64,000 nucleotides of DNA from Sepiola atlantica (GCA_963556195.1 OY744532.1:106069583-106133582), one strand, 5' to 3'. Counted from the first letter of the stretch, positions 49,301 to 58,919 are shown. Numbers and translations: made by a program. The notes: generated by a model not told the origin, from the sequence alone.

Positions 49301-49490
49301 CTACATTTCTTGTGAAGACGTTGAACAATCTGAATTATGATCTTCTCTCTACGTTATTCAGAAGCTCTGTTAATGGAGTCGATGTCCTTTTGGCTGACAA
49401 TGAATGTGTCTTCATTACTGGACAGTTCATTGTTGCAAATAGCACACTTGTACGCATCTATAATTATCGGTACTTCACTTTGGCCAACCT
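46340..49490 (-). pseudogene. Large multicopy-type protein, broken; possibly an Academ-like transposase
   Basis: From the N-terminus (right): zinc-binding-like YKCAICNNEL, RLHKKCRQRW, EHCLFCGSG and RYHRTCFANF (49450-48960). Then SVGQSIMQAARPRVLLAPLQ, SSYSEVQKFERSASI, VQVLLEDIIR, IDMEPGNFVYSTLCYISDLA, PILTFDQPLWCKAMMIV, VLRLGGLHTHLMTGSGLQEL, VKHMLNGKTIAGAIRAHFLV, RRSDRYWAGLSTDLVIEQVL, MRSMKMSGGLTHGGGMDEIQ, and C-terminal GEAIIASMVGENVNEYTFKR and FQYELCGYPPAVF. About 1000 residues in all. I recognise these motifs from a protein family repeated in many invertebrate genomes. The Asp in DMEPG and TFDQP and Glu in VIEQV would be the obvious acidic triad, so a DDE transposase is my inference. Stops near 49355, 47448 and 47370 and frameshifts near 49130, 49060, 48470 and 47010 show it is dead. 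The longest clean frame is 47447-48463. A splice-acceptor-like TTCTAATTTCAG ends at 49491. Confidence 0.7.
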
Positions 49491-50349
49491 GAAATTAGAA
49501 TATGACAGAATATTAAGCTCCTGCAGTAATACATCAAAAGAGACAAAAATAAGGCATAAGAAGTTATAATTATATTTAACTTTATGAAAACTGTTAGTTT
49601 TATCCAATTTCACATTGCTACATTTGGTATTTTTGAAGATGATTTTACAGAAATTGAGTTGAGAGAGGGGAGGCTAGAATCAACGGCAATCTTTAAAGAT
49701 GGCGTCCGTTGACCCCTTTCCGCACGGCTAATTTTGGTAAACTTTTATTTTATCTGAAAGAGAGGTTATTCATGCCCAATATCCAAGTTAAAAACTTTTG
49801 TTAGCAATTTGTTTGAGGTGTAGCCAAAAAATTAGCTAGATTGACTGGACTATTAAATTAACACCCGAAAACAGAAAACTTGCTCGACGCGTCGAGAAAT
49901 TAACAAGAAAAATTACAAAAAGAGTTGTTCCATAGTCTGTTAAAAATTACAGAATCCGTCTGTTTAATTATACCTTTTATTTTTTTATTTTTCTGATGGT
50001 CTTTCTTTGTATTAAAATAAAAAAAAATTAATTAGTGTTCCATAGGTTTCACGAACGTTTTTAATTCTTCGTCGAATCATTCTCAGGTGTCAAACGCAAA
50101 TGAACAAAAAAGCTGGAGAAAGAAGAGAATTTTTTAAAAAGACGACGGAAAAACGCGCAGAGAACGTTTTTCGGATTGTTTCAGGAAGTCGTTGACGATT
50201 TAAATTCAGCAACGCTGCATAGTATCACAGAACAAATCGCATTACGTTAAGCATTTTAAAATGTTACCACTGGTTTCATATGTTTATTCTTTTAAAAATT
50301 GGCTTCGGAATGTATTATTTTAGTGTTATTAACTAGAATTTGTTTTAAA
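49491..50349. other. No gene seen
   Basis: Contains AAGATGGCGTCC near 49697, resembling a YY1-type promoter motif upstream of the minus-strand pseudogene. This could mark an old promoter. Also a hammerhead-reminiscent stretch near 50040-50110 that fails on inspection. Confidence 0.35.
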
Positions 50350-50500
50350 TCAGAAAGAAAAGCAGTTATGTTTCTGTAGATGTGGGTAAATGGAGCTAAG
50401 GTTCACAAGATGCATGGTGAGCCGGCGAGATATGGTAGTGCTTGTAAAACCAATGTAGCTATTAGCTTTATTATTAATATGGGAATTAAATTCTCCCAAA
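50350..50500 (-). pseudogene. GIY-YIG nuclease fragment of a PLE
   Basis: The minus strand reads SYIGFTSTTISRRLTMHL and HLQKHN. The YIGFT box followed by Arg and His at the usual spacing is the GIY-YIG core. Only about 35 residues survive. Confidence 0.55.
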
Positions 50501-50689
50501 GGGAATCTATATACTACTAAAAGTCTATGGGTCTTGTATGTTTGCAATCAGCTTTCAGCTTTCCGGTTTTCAACATCCGGTTGCGCATGCGTAAATAGCA
50601 TCGTCTTCTAATCTGTTAATCTAATTCCGTTAATCTCTTATGATTAACGAACGCATGAAATTTTTCATTCTGGAAATTTTTATATCGCT

Positions 50690-50850
50690 TTTAATATAAA
50701 CAATTTCATTTAATTTCATCAAATAGTTTTTTTGTTTACTTGACGACTAAAAACATTCAACGGGAGCACTTCGTAAAGTCTGTCGCAGTTTCAAACCCTT
50801 TTAAAAAACAAAAACAAACAAACAAAACAACAACAATCTATATATTAATA
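50690..50850 (+). repeat. Dispersed repeat, copy 1 (partner at 53968)
   Basis: ATAAACAATTTCATTTAATT, AACATTCAACGGGA and CTTCGTAAAGTCTGTCGCAG recur in the same order at 53968-54115. Class unknown. TCTATATATTAATACGC at the end resembles some Helitron 5' ends, but no 3' hairpin was found. Confidence 0.7.
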
Positions 50851-51311
50851 CGCTAAGGTGTACGTACGTGTGTCACGGTTCCGGCAAACGCTCTGCGCAT
50901 GCGTGCCGCACCTAGATTATTAATAACATTTAATTAGCCTAATTTCTGCATCGTATTTTAATTATTTCCCTTTAGCGCAACGGTAAGCGACGTAGTATTT
51001 TTGTCTTTGGCCCGACTGGTTTATAGTTCGATCCCAACCAGCCGCTAATATTTTTTCTTCTACATTTCGAGCGGAAGGGGAAGAAATAATACATTTTTTT
51101 TAATCACCCGGTCAAAAAGTACTTTTTTGTGTTGCTTAAAACTTAAAACTATTTTTTGTTTTTTATTTTGACGTTTTTAGGGCATGTCTATTATTTTTTG
51201 TTGTTGTTGTTTTTGAACGGACGTTAAGCAATGTTTTTTTTCCAATGATAGTTTGAACTAAGTATTTATTTTTTTATTTGCACCACTTCTTAAAGTGTTA
51301 AAACATTTATT
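50851..51311. other. No gene seen
   Basis: GAACGGACGTTAAGCAATG at 51218 is repeated in the same orientation at 52370, just outside the other side of the foldback element. Confidence 0.45.
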
Positions 51312-52307
51312 GGCACATGTTCGTCTTTAACCACTGTCGGTTTTTCACAACTTTTTACTGACCATTTTTCTTTTCTTTTTTCGGTGTACACTTATCTATC
51401 AGGCTGCTAGAGAATTCCGGCGTTTTTGGAATTTTTTTTCAAATATTTTACATTTTAGGAGGGGGGATCAGTTTCCAATGTTAATTCAACGTAGACTGAT
51501 CCCCCTCTTTTTGACCATCTCAATTTTTTTAAAAATCTTTTTCGGTGTACAATTACCTATCATGTCAGTAGAGAATTCCGGGGGTTTTGGAAAGAAATTT
51601 TTAAAATCTGTGATTTTAAGATGGGGGATCAGTTTTCAATGTAAATTCAACGTGGACTGATCCCCCTCTTTTTAACCATCTCAAATTTTTAAAATTATTC
51701 TTCTGCTTACAATTACCTATCATGTCGCGAGAGAATTCCGGAGATTTTGGAAAGAAATTTTTAAAAAATGAGATTTTAAGACGTAAAAAGTTGTGAAAAA
51801 CGAACTATGGTAAAAGACGAACAAGACTGATCCCCCGTCTTAAAATCTCAATTTTTAAAAATTTATTTCCAAAAACCCCGGAATTCTCTCGCGACATGAT
51901 AGGTAATTGTAAGCAGAAGAATAATTTTTAAAATTTGAGATGGTTAAAAAGAGGGGGATCAGTCCACGTTGAATTTACATTGAAAACTGATCCCCCGTCT
52001 TAAAATCACAGTTTTTAAAAATTTCTTTCCAAAACCCCCGGAATTCTCTACTGACATGATAGGTAATTGTACACCGAAAAAGATTTTTAAAAAAATTGAG
52101 ATGGTCAAAAAGAGGGGGATCAGTCTACGTTGAATTAACATTGGAAACTGATCCCCCCTCCTAAAATGTAAAATATTTGAAAAATAATTCCAAAAACGCC
52201 GGAATTCTCTAGCAGCCTGATAGATAAGTGTACACCGAAAAAAGAAAAGAAAAATGGTCAGTAAAAAGTTGTGAAAAATGGACAGTGGTTAAAGACGAAC
52301 ATGTGCC
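51312..52307. mobile_element. Foldback-type element: 470-bp inverted arms made of 160-bp subrepeats
   Basis: Left arm 51312-51783, spacer 51784-51835, right arm 51836-52307, all but identical in reverse complement. Each arm holds about 2.5 units of 160 bp starting TTTCGGTGTACA (or TTCTGCTTACAA), then GAGAATTCCGG, then a mini-palindrome GGGGATCAGT / ACTGATCCCC around a 22-base loop. The spacer is itself a copy of the outer end of the right arm. No coding capacity. Long inverted arms with tandem subrepeats are what foldback transposons look like; a segmental inverted duplication is the alternative. Confidence 0.8.
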
Positions 52308-52553
52308 CATTTATTTATTATTTTTGGATGGTAAGGAACCAGTATTTATTTTTTAAATGTTTTGAACGGACAATAAGCAATGTTTGTTTTGTTTTGTTTT
52401 TTTTTCTCAGTGAAACACCGAGAGCGTGGTCGAAAGAAAGAGAGAGTGTGTGTTCGTAAGAGATGGAGGGGGGGGGGATAGAGAAAGAGTGAAAACGCAA
52501 TAAAAACAAATAAATAAATCGCAAAAAGTCTCTTACTAACAAATAGAAGGTGA
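52308..52553 (+). repeat. Dispersed repeat with GA-rich core, copy 1
   Basis: CAGTGAAACACCGAGAGCG, the GAAAGAGAGAG run and GTGAAAACGCAATAAAAACA recur at 53058-53215. It directly precedes the first MITE copy. Confidence 0.7.
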
Positions 52554-52705
52554 TTTGTTACATTAGGACCCGCGCTAACTTTGACCCCGTCGTTAGGGTT
52601 AGGGTCAGTGAGGGGTTAGGGTTAGCTATAAAGTTCAGGGTCATTGGGGGTTAGGGTTAAAATTAGGGTCAGGGCCAAAGTTAGCCCAGGTCCCAATGTA
52701 ACAAA
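52554..52705. mobile_element. 152-bp MITE with internal TTAGGG-like repeats, copy 1
   Basis: TTTGTTACATTAGGACCC and its reverse complement at the far end pair over about 34 bp (through GCTAACTTTGACCC). The middle is a loose GGTTAGGG/GGGTCA array. Copy 2 is at 53492-53638. Confidence 0.8.
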
Positions 52706-53057
52706 CTACCAAATAGAGATAGTAAAAAATAAGACAATGACAATGATATTGTATAGTTAACATCTGAGAAGTTAAGTTTCTTATTTTGTGTCACGATCTG
52801 ACACTCTCATTTAATAAGATTTAGTATTTACTTTTGCCCCTGACAACGGGGGAGGGGAGTCGCGACCGATAGTGATTGCTGAAGAGACAGCTTTTACCCC
52901 GACAACCGAGTAATATAATAAATATATATACTTCCATCCCGTCACGCAAAATTTTGGTGAGTAAGATATGTGCATATTTCTAGCCACCGGATAATTTTAT
53001 TAACAGTAAATTATACAAATTGATGTAGAAAACACTGTGGAATTCCTTTTTTTTTTC
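52706..53057. other. No gene seen
   Basis: Flanking sequence of the MITE (ACCAAATAGAGATAG, ATATTGTATAGTTAACATCT) matches the flank of copy 2 at 53640-53705, so the MITE is nested in a larger repeat. The rest is unique. Confidence 0.45.
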
Positions 53058-53300
53058 AGTGAAACACAGAGAGCGCGTACGAAAGAAAGAGAAAGTTTGT
53101 GTTCGTAAGAGAGAGATAGAGGGAGAAGATAAAGAAAGAGAGAGAGAGAGAGAGAGAATAAACGTAATTGAAAAGTGAAAACGCAATAAAAACAAATAAA
53201 TAAATCGCAAAAAGTAAAAAAAAAAATATTTAACAAAAACGAAAGTGAGGAAAGTCGTGATTCAAAGCAAAATAAAAAAGAAAATCTAATCGAAAAAAAA
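53058..53300 (+). repeat. Dispersed repeat with GA-rich core, copy 2
   Basis: Matches 52405-52530, with an expanded GA run. Minus-strand Phe/Leu-rich frames are artefacts. Confidence 0.7.
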
Positions 53301-53491
53301 AGTAACAAGTATAATTTCGTTTACTATCGGAAGCCTACCAGTTTTTACGGTATATCAACCCTTTTTAGTAGAGTGTCCATCGTACACGCGTTATTGGAAG
53401 GCAAATTATTAATTTTTTCAAAATATTTCACTCTTATCCGGGGGGGTGCTCATAATAAAACAAGCGTAACTTACTAACAAATAGATGGTGC

Positions 53492-53638
53492 TTCGTTAGA
53501 TTGGGACCCGCGCTAACTTTGACCCCGTCGTTAGGGTTAGGGAGGGGGGTAGGGTTACCTATAAAGTTCAGGGTCATTGGGGGTTAGGGTTAAAGTTAGG
53601 GTCAGGGTCAAAGTTAGCCCGGGTCCCCATGTAACAAA
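53492..53638. mobile_element. MITE with internal TTAGGG-like repeats, copy 2
   Basis: Same terminal inverted repeats (TTGGGACCCGCGCTAACTTT) and same flanks as 52554-52705. Confidence 0.8.
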
Positions 53639-53809
53639 GTACCAAATAGAGACGTAAAAACAAGACAAGGGCAATGATATTGTATGGTTAACATCTGAGA
53701 AATTAATTTTTTTTATTTCAAATATTTATTTAGTTATATTGTCAAATTCGTCAAACAAAAATGGCGTTCGCTTATTTTAGGTGAGGTGGTCGCTAATTTC
53801 AGACTTTAT

Positions 53810-53940
53810 AAAAGGCTAAATTGCCCGATTACAGTAGAGGATCTCTTTACATTATCAACTAACCCAAGATGTAGGGGAGGGCGCCACTCTTTTCCCAGGA
53901 CTGCTTCATTGTCCTTGATCCTGACCTTATAATACTGAGA
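53810..53940 (-). repeat. SINE body fragment
   Basis: The minus strand reads CCTGGGAAAAGAGTGGCGCC and CTCCCCTACATCTTGGGTTA, matching the tRNA-unrelated body of the SINE at 28700-28915. The tRNA-like head is missing. Confidence 0.6.
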
Positions 53941-53967
53941 GTTTTAGCAATGTTTGTTTTAGTCTTT

Positions 53968-54135
53968 TAATATAAACAATTTCATTTAATTTCATCAAAT
54001 AGTTTTTTTGTTTTCTTCACGGCTAAAAACATTCAACGGGAAGACTTCGTAAAGTCTGTCGCAGTTTCAAAAAACACCTCCCTTTCAAAAAACAAAAACA
54101 AACAAACAAAAAAACAACACTCATTATTAATATCA
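53968..54135 (+). repeat. Dispersed repeat, copy 2 (partner at 50690)
   Basis: Same order of blocks as 50690-50850, with short indels near the AAAACAAACAAAC run. Confidence 0.7.
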
Positions 54136-54725
54136 GCCATACGAGCGGTCGGTGAACGAAACCACCTCCCGCTTTCCCTCTCATAGATTTCACCACTCCT
54201 ACTCCGTCTGTTTTCGTTACGTACGCGAGAAAGCCTGCTGTCTCTCGGTGGCCACGGCTGTACCCCCTTCCTTTCTCAAATCGCCCTAACCAACCACTTA
54301 TAATTCAGTAACTGTAATTTAAAAAAACAAAACAATTATAATAAACAGAACGACTCATAGAAATCTATATTCTTTTTTCATTTTAATATACTTTCATAGA
54401 AATGCTTCTGTTATGTAAAAAAAAACTATTTTCTTTATGCCACAAGTGTCACGCTCATACATGAATTCCATAGCTAATATAACAAACTGACCTAACGGGT
54501 CACGGGTGGTCTAGTTTAAACTTATAAATAACATTGGTTCTTTCTAGTGGTTTTAAGGTTGGAGAAGGAGTTGTCTTTTACTACAAGATTTTTGGGTTTT
54601 AATTTCTTATAGTAAATAATGAGTCTAATTTTATTATTATTGTCAATTAGGAATACGTATCTGTGTACAATATTTGGCATGCCTTTTTACTCTAATCTGA
54701 AGTTTGATTGCATTTGATTACAATA
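54136..54725. other. No gene seen
   Basis: Unique sequence. Confidence 0.45.

Positions 54726-54789
<64 letters not shown>
54726..54789. repeat. (TA)n microsatellite
   Basis: About 31 TA units. Confidence 0.98.
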
Positions 54790-54791
<2 letters not shown>

Positions 54792-54887
54792 ATCAAGGTA
54801 AGGTAAACATCCACAGAATAAAAATCCAAAGAAATTTAACCGGGCGTATAAAAAGTTCTCAATATCAAATAGAACTTTTATAGGTTC

Positions 54888-55045
54888 TTTCCAAATATGC
54901 CCTAAATGAAGGATCATATTATTATTTTTTCTGATGAGATCTCAGCTTTTAAAAGCTGTTGATCGATAACATCGACATGCCAGTGTCGCAGATTATGTAT
55001 ATGTATGTATAAATAAAAATAATCATCTCTCTCTATATATATATA
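54888..55045 (+). repeat. (TA)n-tailed repeat, copy 1 (partner at 55583)
   Basis: TTCTTTCCAAATATG, CTGATGAGATCTCAG, GTTGATCGATAACATCG and CATGCCAGTGTCGCAGATT are shared with 55583-55735. The pairing partner for stem I of the hammerhead-like fold is lost here. Confidence 0.75.
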
Positions 55046-55054
55046 TATACTGTA

Positions 55055-55222
55055 TATAGTCTCGGAAATGTTTTAACCATTAAAACTATATGGAAAAAAA
55101 AACTACTTTAGTTCCAAGTCCTTCGGTGGAAAATTACTTTTCTTGTAAGTCAATTTACTTTTTACAGTGACAATATTAGTTTGCTACTAAAAATTTACGC
55201 TAGTCTTAACATTATTTAAGGA
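55055..55222 (-). repeat. (TA)n-tailed dispersed repeat (family of 22172-22416)
   Basis: Minus strand starts TGGTAAACAACTGATGATTC and ends TTTCCGAGACTATA, then (TA)n. Confidence 0.6.
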
Positions 55223-55239
55223 ATCATCAGTTGTTTACC

Positions 55240-55240
55240 A

Positions 55241-55278
<38 letters not shown>

Positions 55279-55290
55279 GACCTCATTTTG

Positions 55291-55335
<45 letters not shown>

Positions 55336-55500
55336 TTATTCTACCCTTTAATTATATCTCTCTCTTTTCACTTTATTTTACTTTATCTTATTTTATTTTA
55401 TTTTATATTTTATATTTTATATTTTATATTTTATATTTTATATATTATATATTATCTTTTATATAAATATTTTGATTTTTTGATTTTGATTTTAATTTTG
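55240..55500. repeat. (TA)n, (CTAT)n, (TTTTA)n compound microsatellite
   Basis: Simple repeats in series. Frames through it are low-complexity. Confidence 0.95.
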
Positions 55501-55582
55501 ATTTTGAGGTTTCGATTCTTAACGGTCCCAACCACGTGACTTTCCAAATTTTAAAATTAAAATTTTTTTTTTTCTTAATTTC

Positions 55583-55720
55583 ATTCTTTCCAAATATGAT
55601 CTAACGTTAAGATCGGATTCTAACTCTGCCTGATGAGATCTCAGTTTATAATAGCTGTTGATCGATAACATCGTCATGCCAGTGTCGCAGATTTTGTACA
55701 TGTCTGTGTAAATAAAAATA

Positions 55721-55735
<15 letters not shown>
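55583..55735 (+). repeat. (TA)n-tailed repeat, copy 2
   Basis: Second copy of the 54888-55045 repeat. It keeps all pieces of a hammerhead-like fold (listed separately). Confidence 0.75.
55625..55691 (+). ncRNA. Hammerhead-like ribozyme fold, one inserted base in the core
   Basis: Stem I TCTGC (55625-55629) with GCAGA (55687-55691). Core CTGATGA intact at 55630-55636. Stem II GATC/GATC plus CAG/CTG (55637-55663). The second core element reads GATAA instead of GAAA (55664-55668). Stem III ACAT with GTGT (55668-55671, 55682-55685). H17 is C in a GUC triplet. The extra U makes activity doubtful. Confidence 0.5.
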
Positions 55736-55757
<22 letters not shown>

Positions 55758-55785
55758 CACTATATATAGCGAGAAAGAGAGAGCG

Positions 55786-55829
<44 letters not shown>
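55723..55829. repeat. (TA)n tracts around a GAGAGA island
   Basis: Two (TA)n runs (55723-55755, 55790-55829) separated by GCGAGAAAGAGAGAGCGAGG. Confidence 0.95.
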
Positions 55830-55831
<2 letters not shown>

Positions 55832-55939
55832 CGTGTAGATTTCAATTTTGTGTAGAGAATCTGAATAACAGAGCTCAATGTAATTTAAACAGAGCAAAAT
55901 AGAATTATAAAAAGAAAAACTATACACACATTAATGTTG

Positions 55940-55991
55940 TACACATAATAACTTATTTCGACCCCTTTAATTAGGTCTCCTCAGATGTATA
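55940..55991 (-). ncRNA. Hammerhead ribozyme, intact core, minus strand
   Basis: Same sequence as the plus-strand copy at 56043-56094, read leftwards from 55991. Core CTGAGGA lies at 55984-55978. Confidence 0.75.
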
Positions 55992-56042
55992 GACAACCAC
56001 GTAAAAAAAAACAAATAATTTGGTTTTTTTGACGTGGTTGTC

Positions 56043-56094
56043 TATACATCTGAGGAGACCTAATTAAAGGGGTCGAAATAAGTTATTATGTGTA
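56043..56094 (+). ncRNA. Hammerhead ribozyme, intact core, plus strand
   Basis: Stem I TATACAT (56043-56049) pairs with ATGTGTA (56088-56094), 7 bp with one G-U. Core CTGAGGA (56050-56056) fits CUGANGA. Stem II GACCT with GGGTC-type pairing (56057-56061 with 56070-56074), starting with the canonical G-C. GAAA at 56075-56078. Stem III is the near-palindrome ATAAGTTAT (56078-56086), which favours a dimer as in many PLE and retrozyme hammerheads. H17 is U (56087). All core positions match consensus. Confidence 0.8.
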
Positions 56095-56128
56095 CAACCT
56101 TAATGTGTGTATAGTTTTTCTTTTTATA

Positions 56129-56135
<7 letters not shown>

Positions 56136-56172
<37 letters not shown>
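56136..56172. repeat. (TA)n microsatellite
   Basis: About 18 TA units between the palindrome and the next inverted-repeat element. Confidence 0.97.
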
Positions 56173-56179
<7 letters not shown>

Positions 56180-56282
56180 GTGATTTTATGAAGGCTTACC
56201 AAAGCATTCCTTTCAAGACACCAATGATCACCATTAAAGATATTTTTTCTTACAAATACTATTTATTCAAATTAAATGTTTT

Positions 56283-56339
56283 TTTCCTACACGTGTTTCA
56301 CTACCAAGCAGTTACTTGCTTGGCAGATCATCAGGGAAA
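56283..56339 (-). ncRNA. Hammerhead ribozyme, intact core, minus strand
   Basis: Inverted copy of the ribozyme at 57935-57991. Core CTGATGA at 56334-56328, GAAA at 56299-56296. Confidence 0.75.
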
Positions 56340-57934
56340 TTAAATGTCTGGAATACTGGTTTCAACTGCCGACAAAACACAATGTGGCGTTGTAATAGTT
56401 GAGGTCACTTAAGAAAAGAAGAGGAAAAAAATAAAAATAAAAATAAAAGCCAAACTTAAAAAGCAAGGAAGAACAACGGTAAGAAAAGAAAGTCCTAGAA
56501 AAGTCTTAGAAAAGTAGCTTGTGCATTATTTCTTCCACCAAGCCAACAAGCAAGTAGTCGGTCCCAAATACATTCAATAAAACCACAAAACCGGAACAAT
56601 GTGCGATAATACACCTTCACGTTAGCTGAATAAATCCCCCCCCCACACAATAAAACAAAAGAACTAAATCATTCAAGATACCGCTCACAAGTTACCATTC
56701 CAATCCAATTATAGTATGGGAATTCTAAATCCAACTTCTCACAAAGAAAAGTCAACACAAATGTTCGTCCGAGTTCAAAGAGTCTTATTTCAATTGTTGA
56801 TTTATTACCCTTCGAAATAAACACACGACGAGTTGAATGTCAATCCCGCAGAAAACTCCCTTCCATCAAGAAAAAATCTTAATATAGAAACTATTTATTC
56901 AAAATACTGTTTCTAAAAATATTTATTATTAAACCTATTCCCTATAGAAATTAATCATCTAGTGTCTGGGACGTCATTTTACATTTTGGGAAAATATCCT
57001 TCATTTAATTAACTGCCGAATTGTTATCGTTTTGTTGTTTAACGAAGCGAAAAAAGCCTATCCCGCAGAATTTGTTTTTAAAAAAATTTATTCATATATC
57101 AAAAATAAACTGTTATTATAAAAAGGCCTTCTACAAAAATCTAGTTATTATTTTAAATCATTTAAAATATTTCCTTAACGGCTGTGTCTGTTTGTAACTC
57201 TCTGTGGAGAATATTATTCTATATTCCATAAATAAATGTTACAACGGAATATCGTTATCAGAAATCTATTTTCTATTTTGAAAAAAAAACAAACTTTTTT
57301 TTAATGGACCGGTTTATTTTTTTGTCAACTTTACGGGAAAATATCGCTCTTACTCATTAAATGACAGGAGACTTTATTATTACTAATTTAAAATCCCGTA
57401 CAAAATACTTTTTTTATAAAATTCAATTGTTTCTATTTTTAGAAATTAAGTCCGTGTCGGCATGCATGTTTTTAAAAATTATTTTTTCCTTAATTACTTT
57501 TCCCCATTCCTGCCACCAAATTGTTTTATTTATTTTAATCTAATTAAAAACTAATTTAATTTAACCTAATTTAATTAAATAGTGATAGCATCCAGGTTGC
57601 TATTTCTTATTTTTCACTTAAAATTACTTGAAATCCCCAATGCATTTCGTATAATATATCTATTTCTGAGAATAAATTGTGATTTATTATTTATTATTCC
57701 ACTATCTTTTTATATGTAACACAATTTCCCCCCTCTATTCCGCTGAATAAGTATTTACTATAGTTGACTATCATTGGGCCTTATTCCGATAGAATATTCC
57801 TACCTATAGAATATTCCTACCTATTTTTTTATTTTTATTTTATTTTTTTCCTCTTCTTTTCTTAAGTGACCTCAACTATTACAACGCCACATTGTGTTTT
57901 GTCGGCAGTTGAAACCAGTATTCCAGACATTTAA

Positions 57935-57991
57935 TTTCCCTGATGATCTGCCAAGCAAGTAACTGCTTGGTAGTGAAACACGTGTAGGAAA
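57935..57991 (+). ncRNA. Hammerhead ribozyme, intact core, long stem II
   Basis: Stem I TTTCC (57935-57939) with GGAAA (57987-57991). Core CTGATGA (57940-57946). Stem II of 10 bp from CTGCCAAGCA (57948-57957) to TGCTTGGTAG (57964-57973), with a U-U at its base. GAAA at 57975-57978. Palindrome ACACGTGT (57978-57985) as stem III, H17 is A (57986). Type I with a dimer-forming stem III. Confidence 0.8.
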
Positions 57992-58098
57992 AAAACATTT
58001 AATTTGAATAAATAGTATTTGTAAGAAAAAATATCTTTAATGGTGATCATTGGTGTCTTGAAAGGAATGCTTTGGTAAGCCTTCATAAAATCACATAT

Positions 58099-58919
58099 AA
58101 ATGCTCTGTACTCTGTAATCGAGTATCATCGAGCTTGTTTTTTATTGGAACAACCCCGGTCTTCACTGAATGATCTATTTTATAAGTGAAAAATCTAAAT
58201 CTATATATATGTATATATATATATATATATATTTACTTATTTGAAGAATACCCGAGGGCATATCAGGCACAGCCTAGCTGGAATATAAATATCAACATTA
58301 GGCAGGTGTTCTGGAGCAAAACATTGTAACTAATGATCAATCTCTACCCCTCCAAATTCAGACGGAAAATATAGGAGATTACTCATAAGCAAAACTAAAA
58401 GAAATAATGTCATTCTTTTGTAAGAAGCGACAAGTGTGTATACGCGTTCTCGACGGTGCCTGTTCACGACATACACACACATTTGCTTCGACGATAGTGC
58501 GTACACGGACACGTGTGGCTCCGAATCACGCTACCAAAACCAACCACCCCGTTGAACAGAGGAGCGCCTATCAGGTGCACGCTGTCTGTGTGGAAAAGCC
58601 AGTTGTTGCTATTGGTACTGCCTCTGCGGTTAGCAGCAAGAACACAGAATTTCGTTCTTGGAAACACACAAACCGTAATGGAGGCAGAGTCTTCATCTCC
58701 TTCCTCTTCTCATATTTCTCCTCTTTCTTCTCCTCCTCCCCTTCCTCCTCCTTATTTTTTGTTAATTACCATTTTTTAAATTTAACCCCCCCCCTCTTTT
58801 CTTTCATCTTTTTTTTTCCCATTACCCTCACCCAAACTTCATTTTATCGTCTCCGCATTTCTTGCAATTCTATCTTTTACATTGATCCTTACTTAAAAGT
58901 ACCTTCAATAATAAAGTGA
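58099..58919. other. No gene supported
   Basis: A short (TA)n lies at 58203-58232. A 170-residue plus frame (58407-58919) has a CpG-richer first half but no recognisable domain and ends in a pyrimidine-rich artefact. Confidence 0.4.

Larger units (their letters stand above)
55900..56134. repeat. Palindrome with 100-bp arms, a hammerhead in each arm, near (TA)n
   Basis: Left arm 55903-56003 and right arm 56034-56134 are exact or nearly exact reverse complements around a 30-base loop of poly-A and TTTGG. (TA)n begins at 56136 on the right, and another (TA)n ends at 55829 on the left. Each arm encodes the same hammerhead fold on its own strand. Confidence 0.9.
56176..58098. mobile_element. Non-coding element with 272-bp inverted arms, a hammerhead in each
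   Basis: Left arm 56176-56446 and right arm 57826-58098 are near-identical inverted copies (outer end ATATGTGATTTTATGAAGG). The 1.38-kb interior is AT-rich and has no domain-bearing frame. Arms with hammerheads in inverted orientation recall the inverted pseudo-LTRs of the PLE at 19.7-21.7 kb. A non-autonomous PLE derivative is the best guess. Confidence 0.75.

Noticed and set aside
50040..50110. Minus-strand CTGAGAA ... TTCGT GAAACC as a PLE hammerhead
   Set aside because: The core has G8 changed to A, stem II starts seven bases away from the core, and stem I has no partner.
50840..50870. Helitron 5' end at TCTATATATTAATACGC
   Set aside because: A matching CTRR end with a 3' hairpin was not found, and the motif is common in AT-rich DNA.
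58407..58919. 170-residue plus-strand frame
   Set aside because: No recognisable domain, the second half is pyrimidine-rich artefact, and there is no homologous copy in the window to support it.
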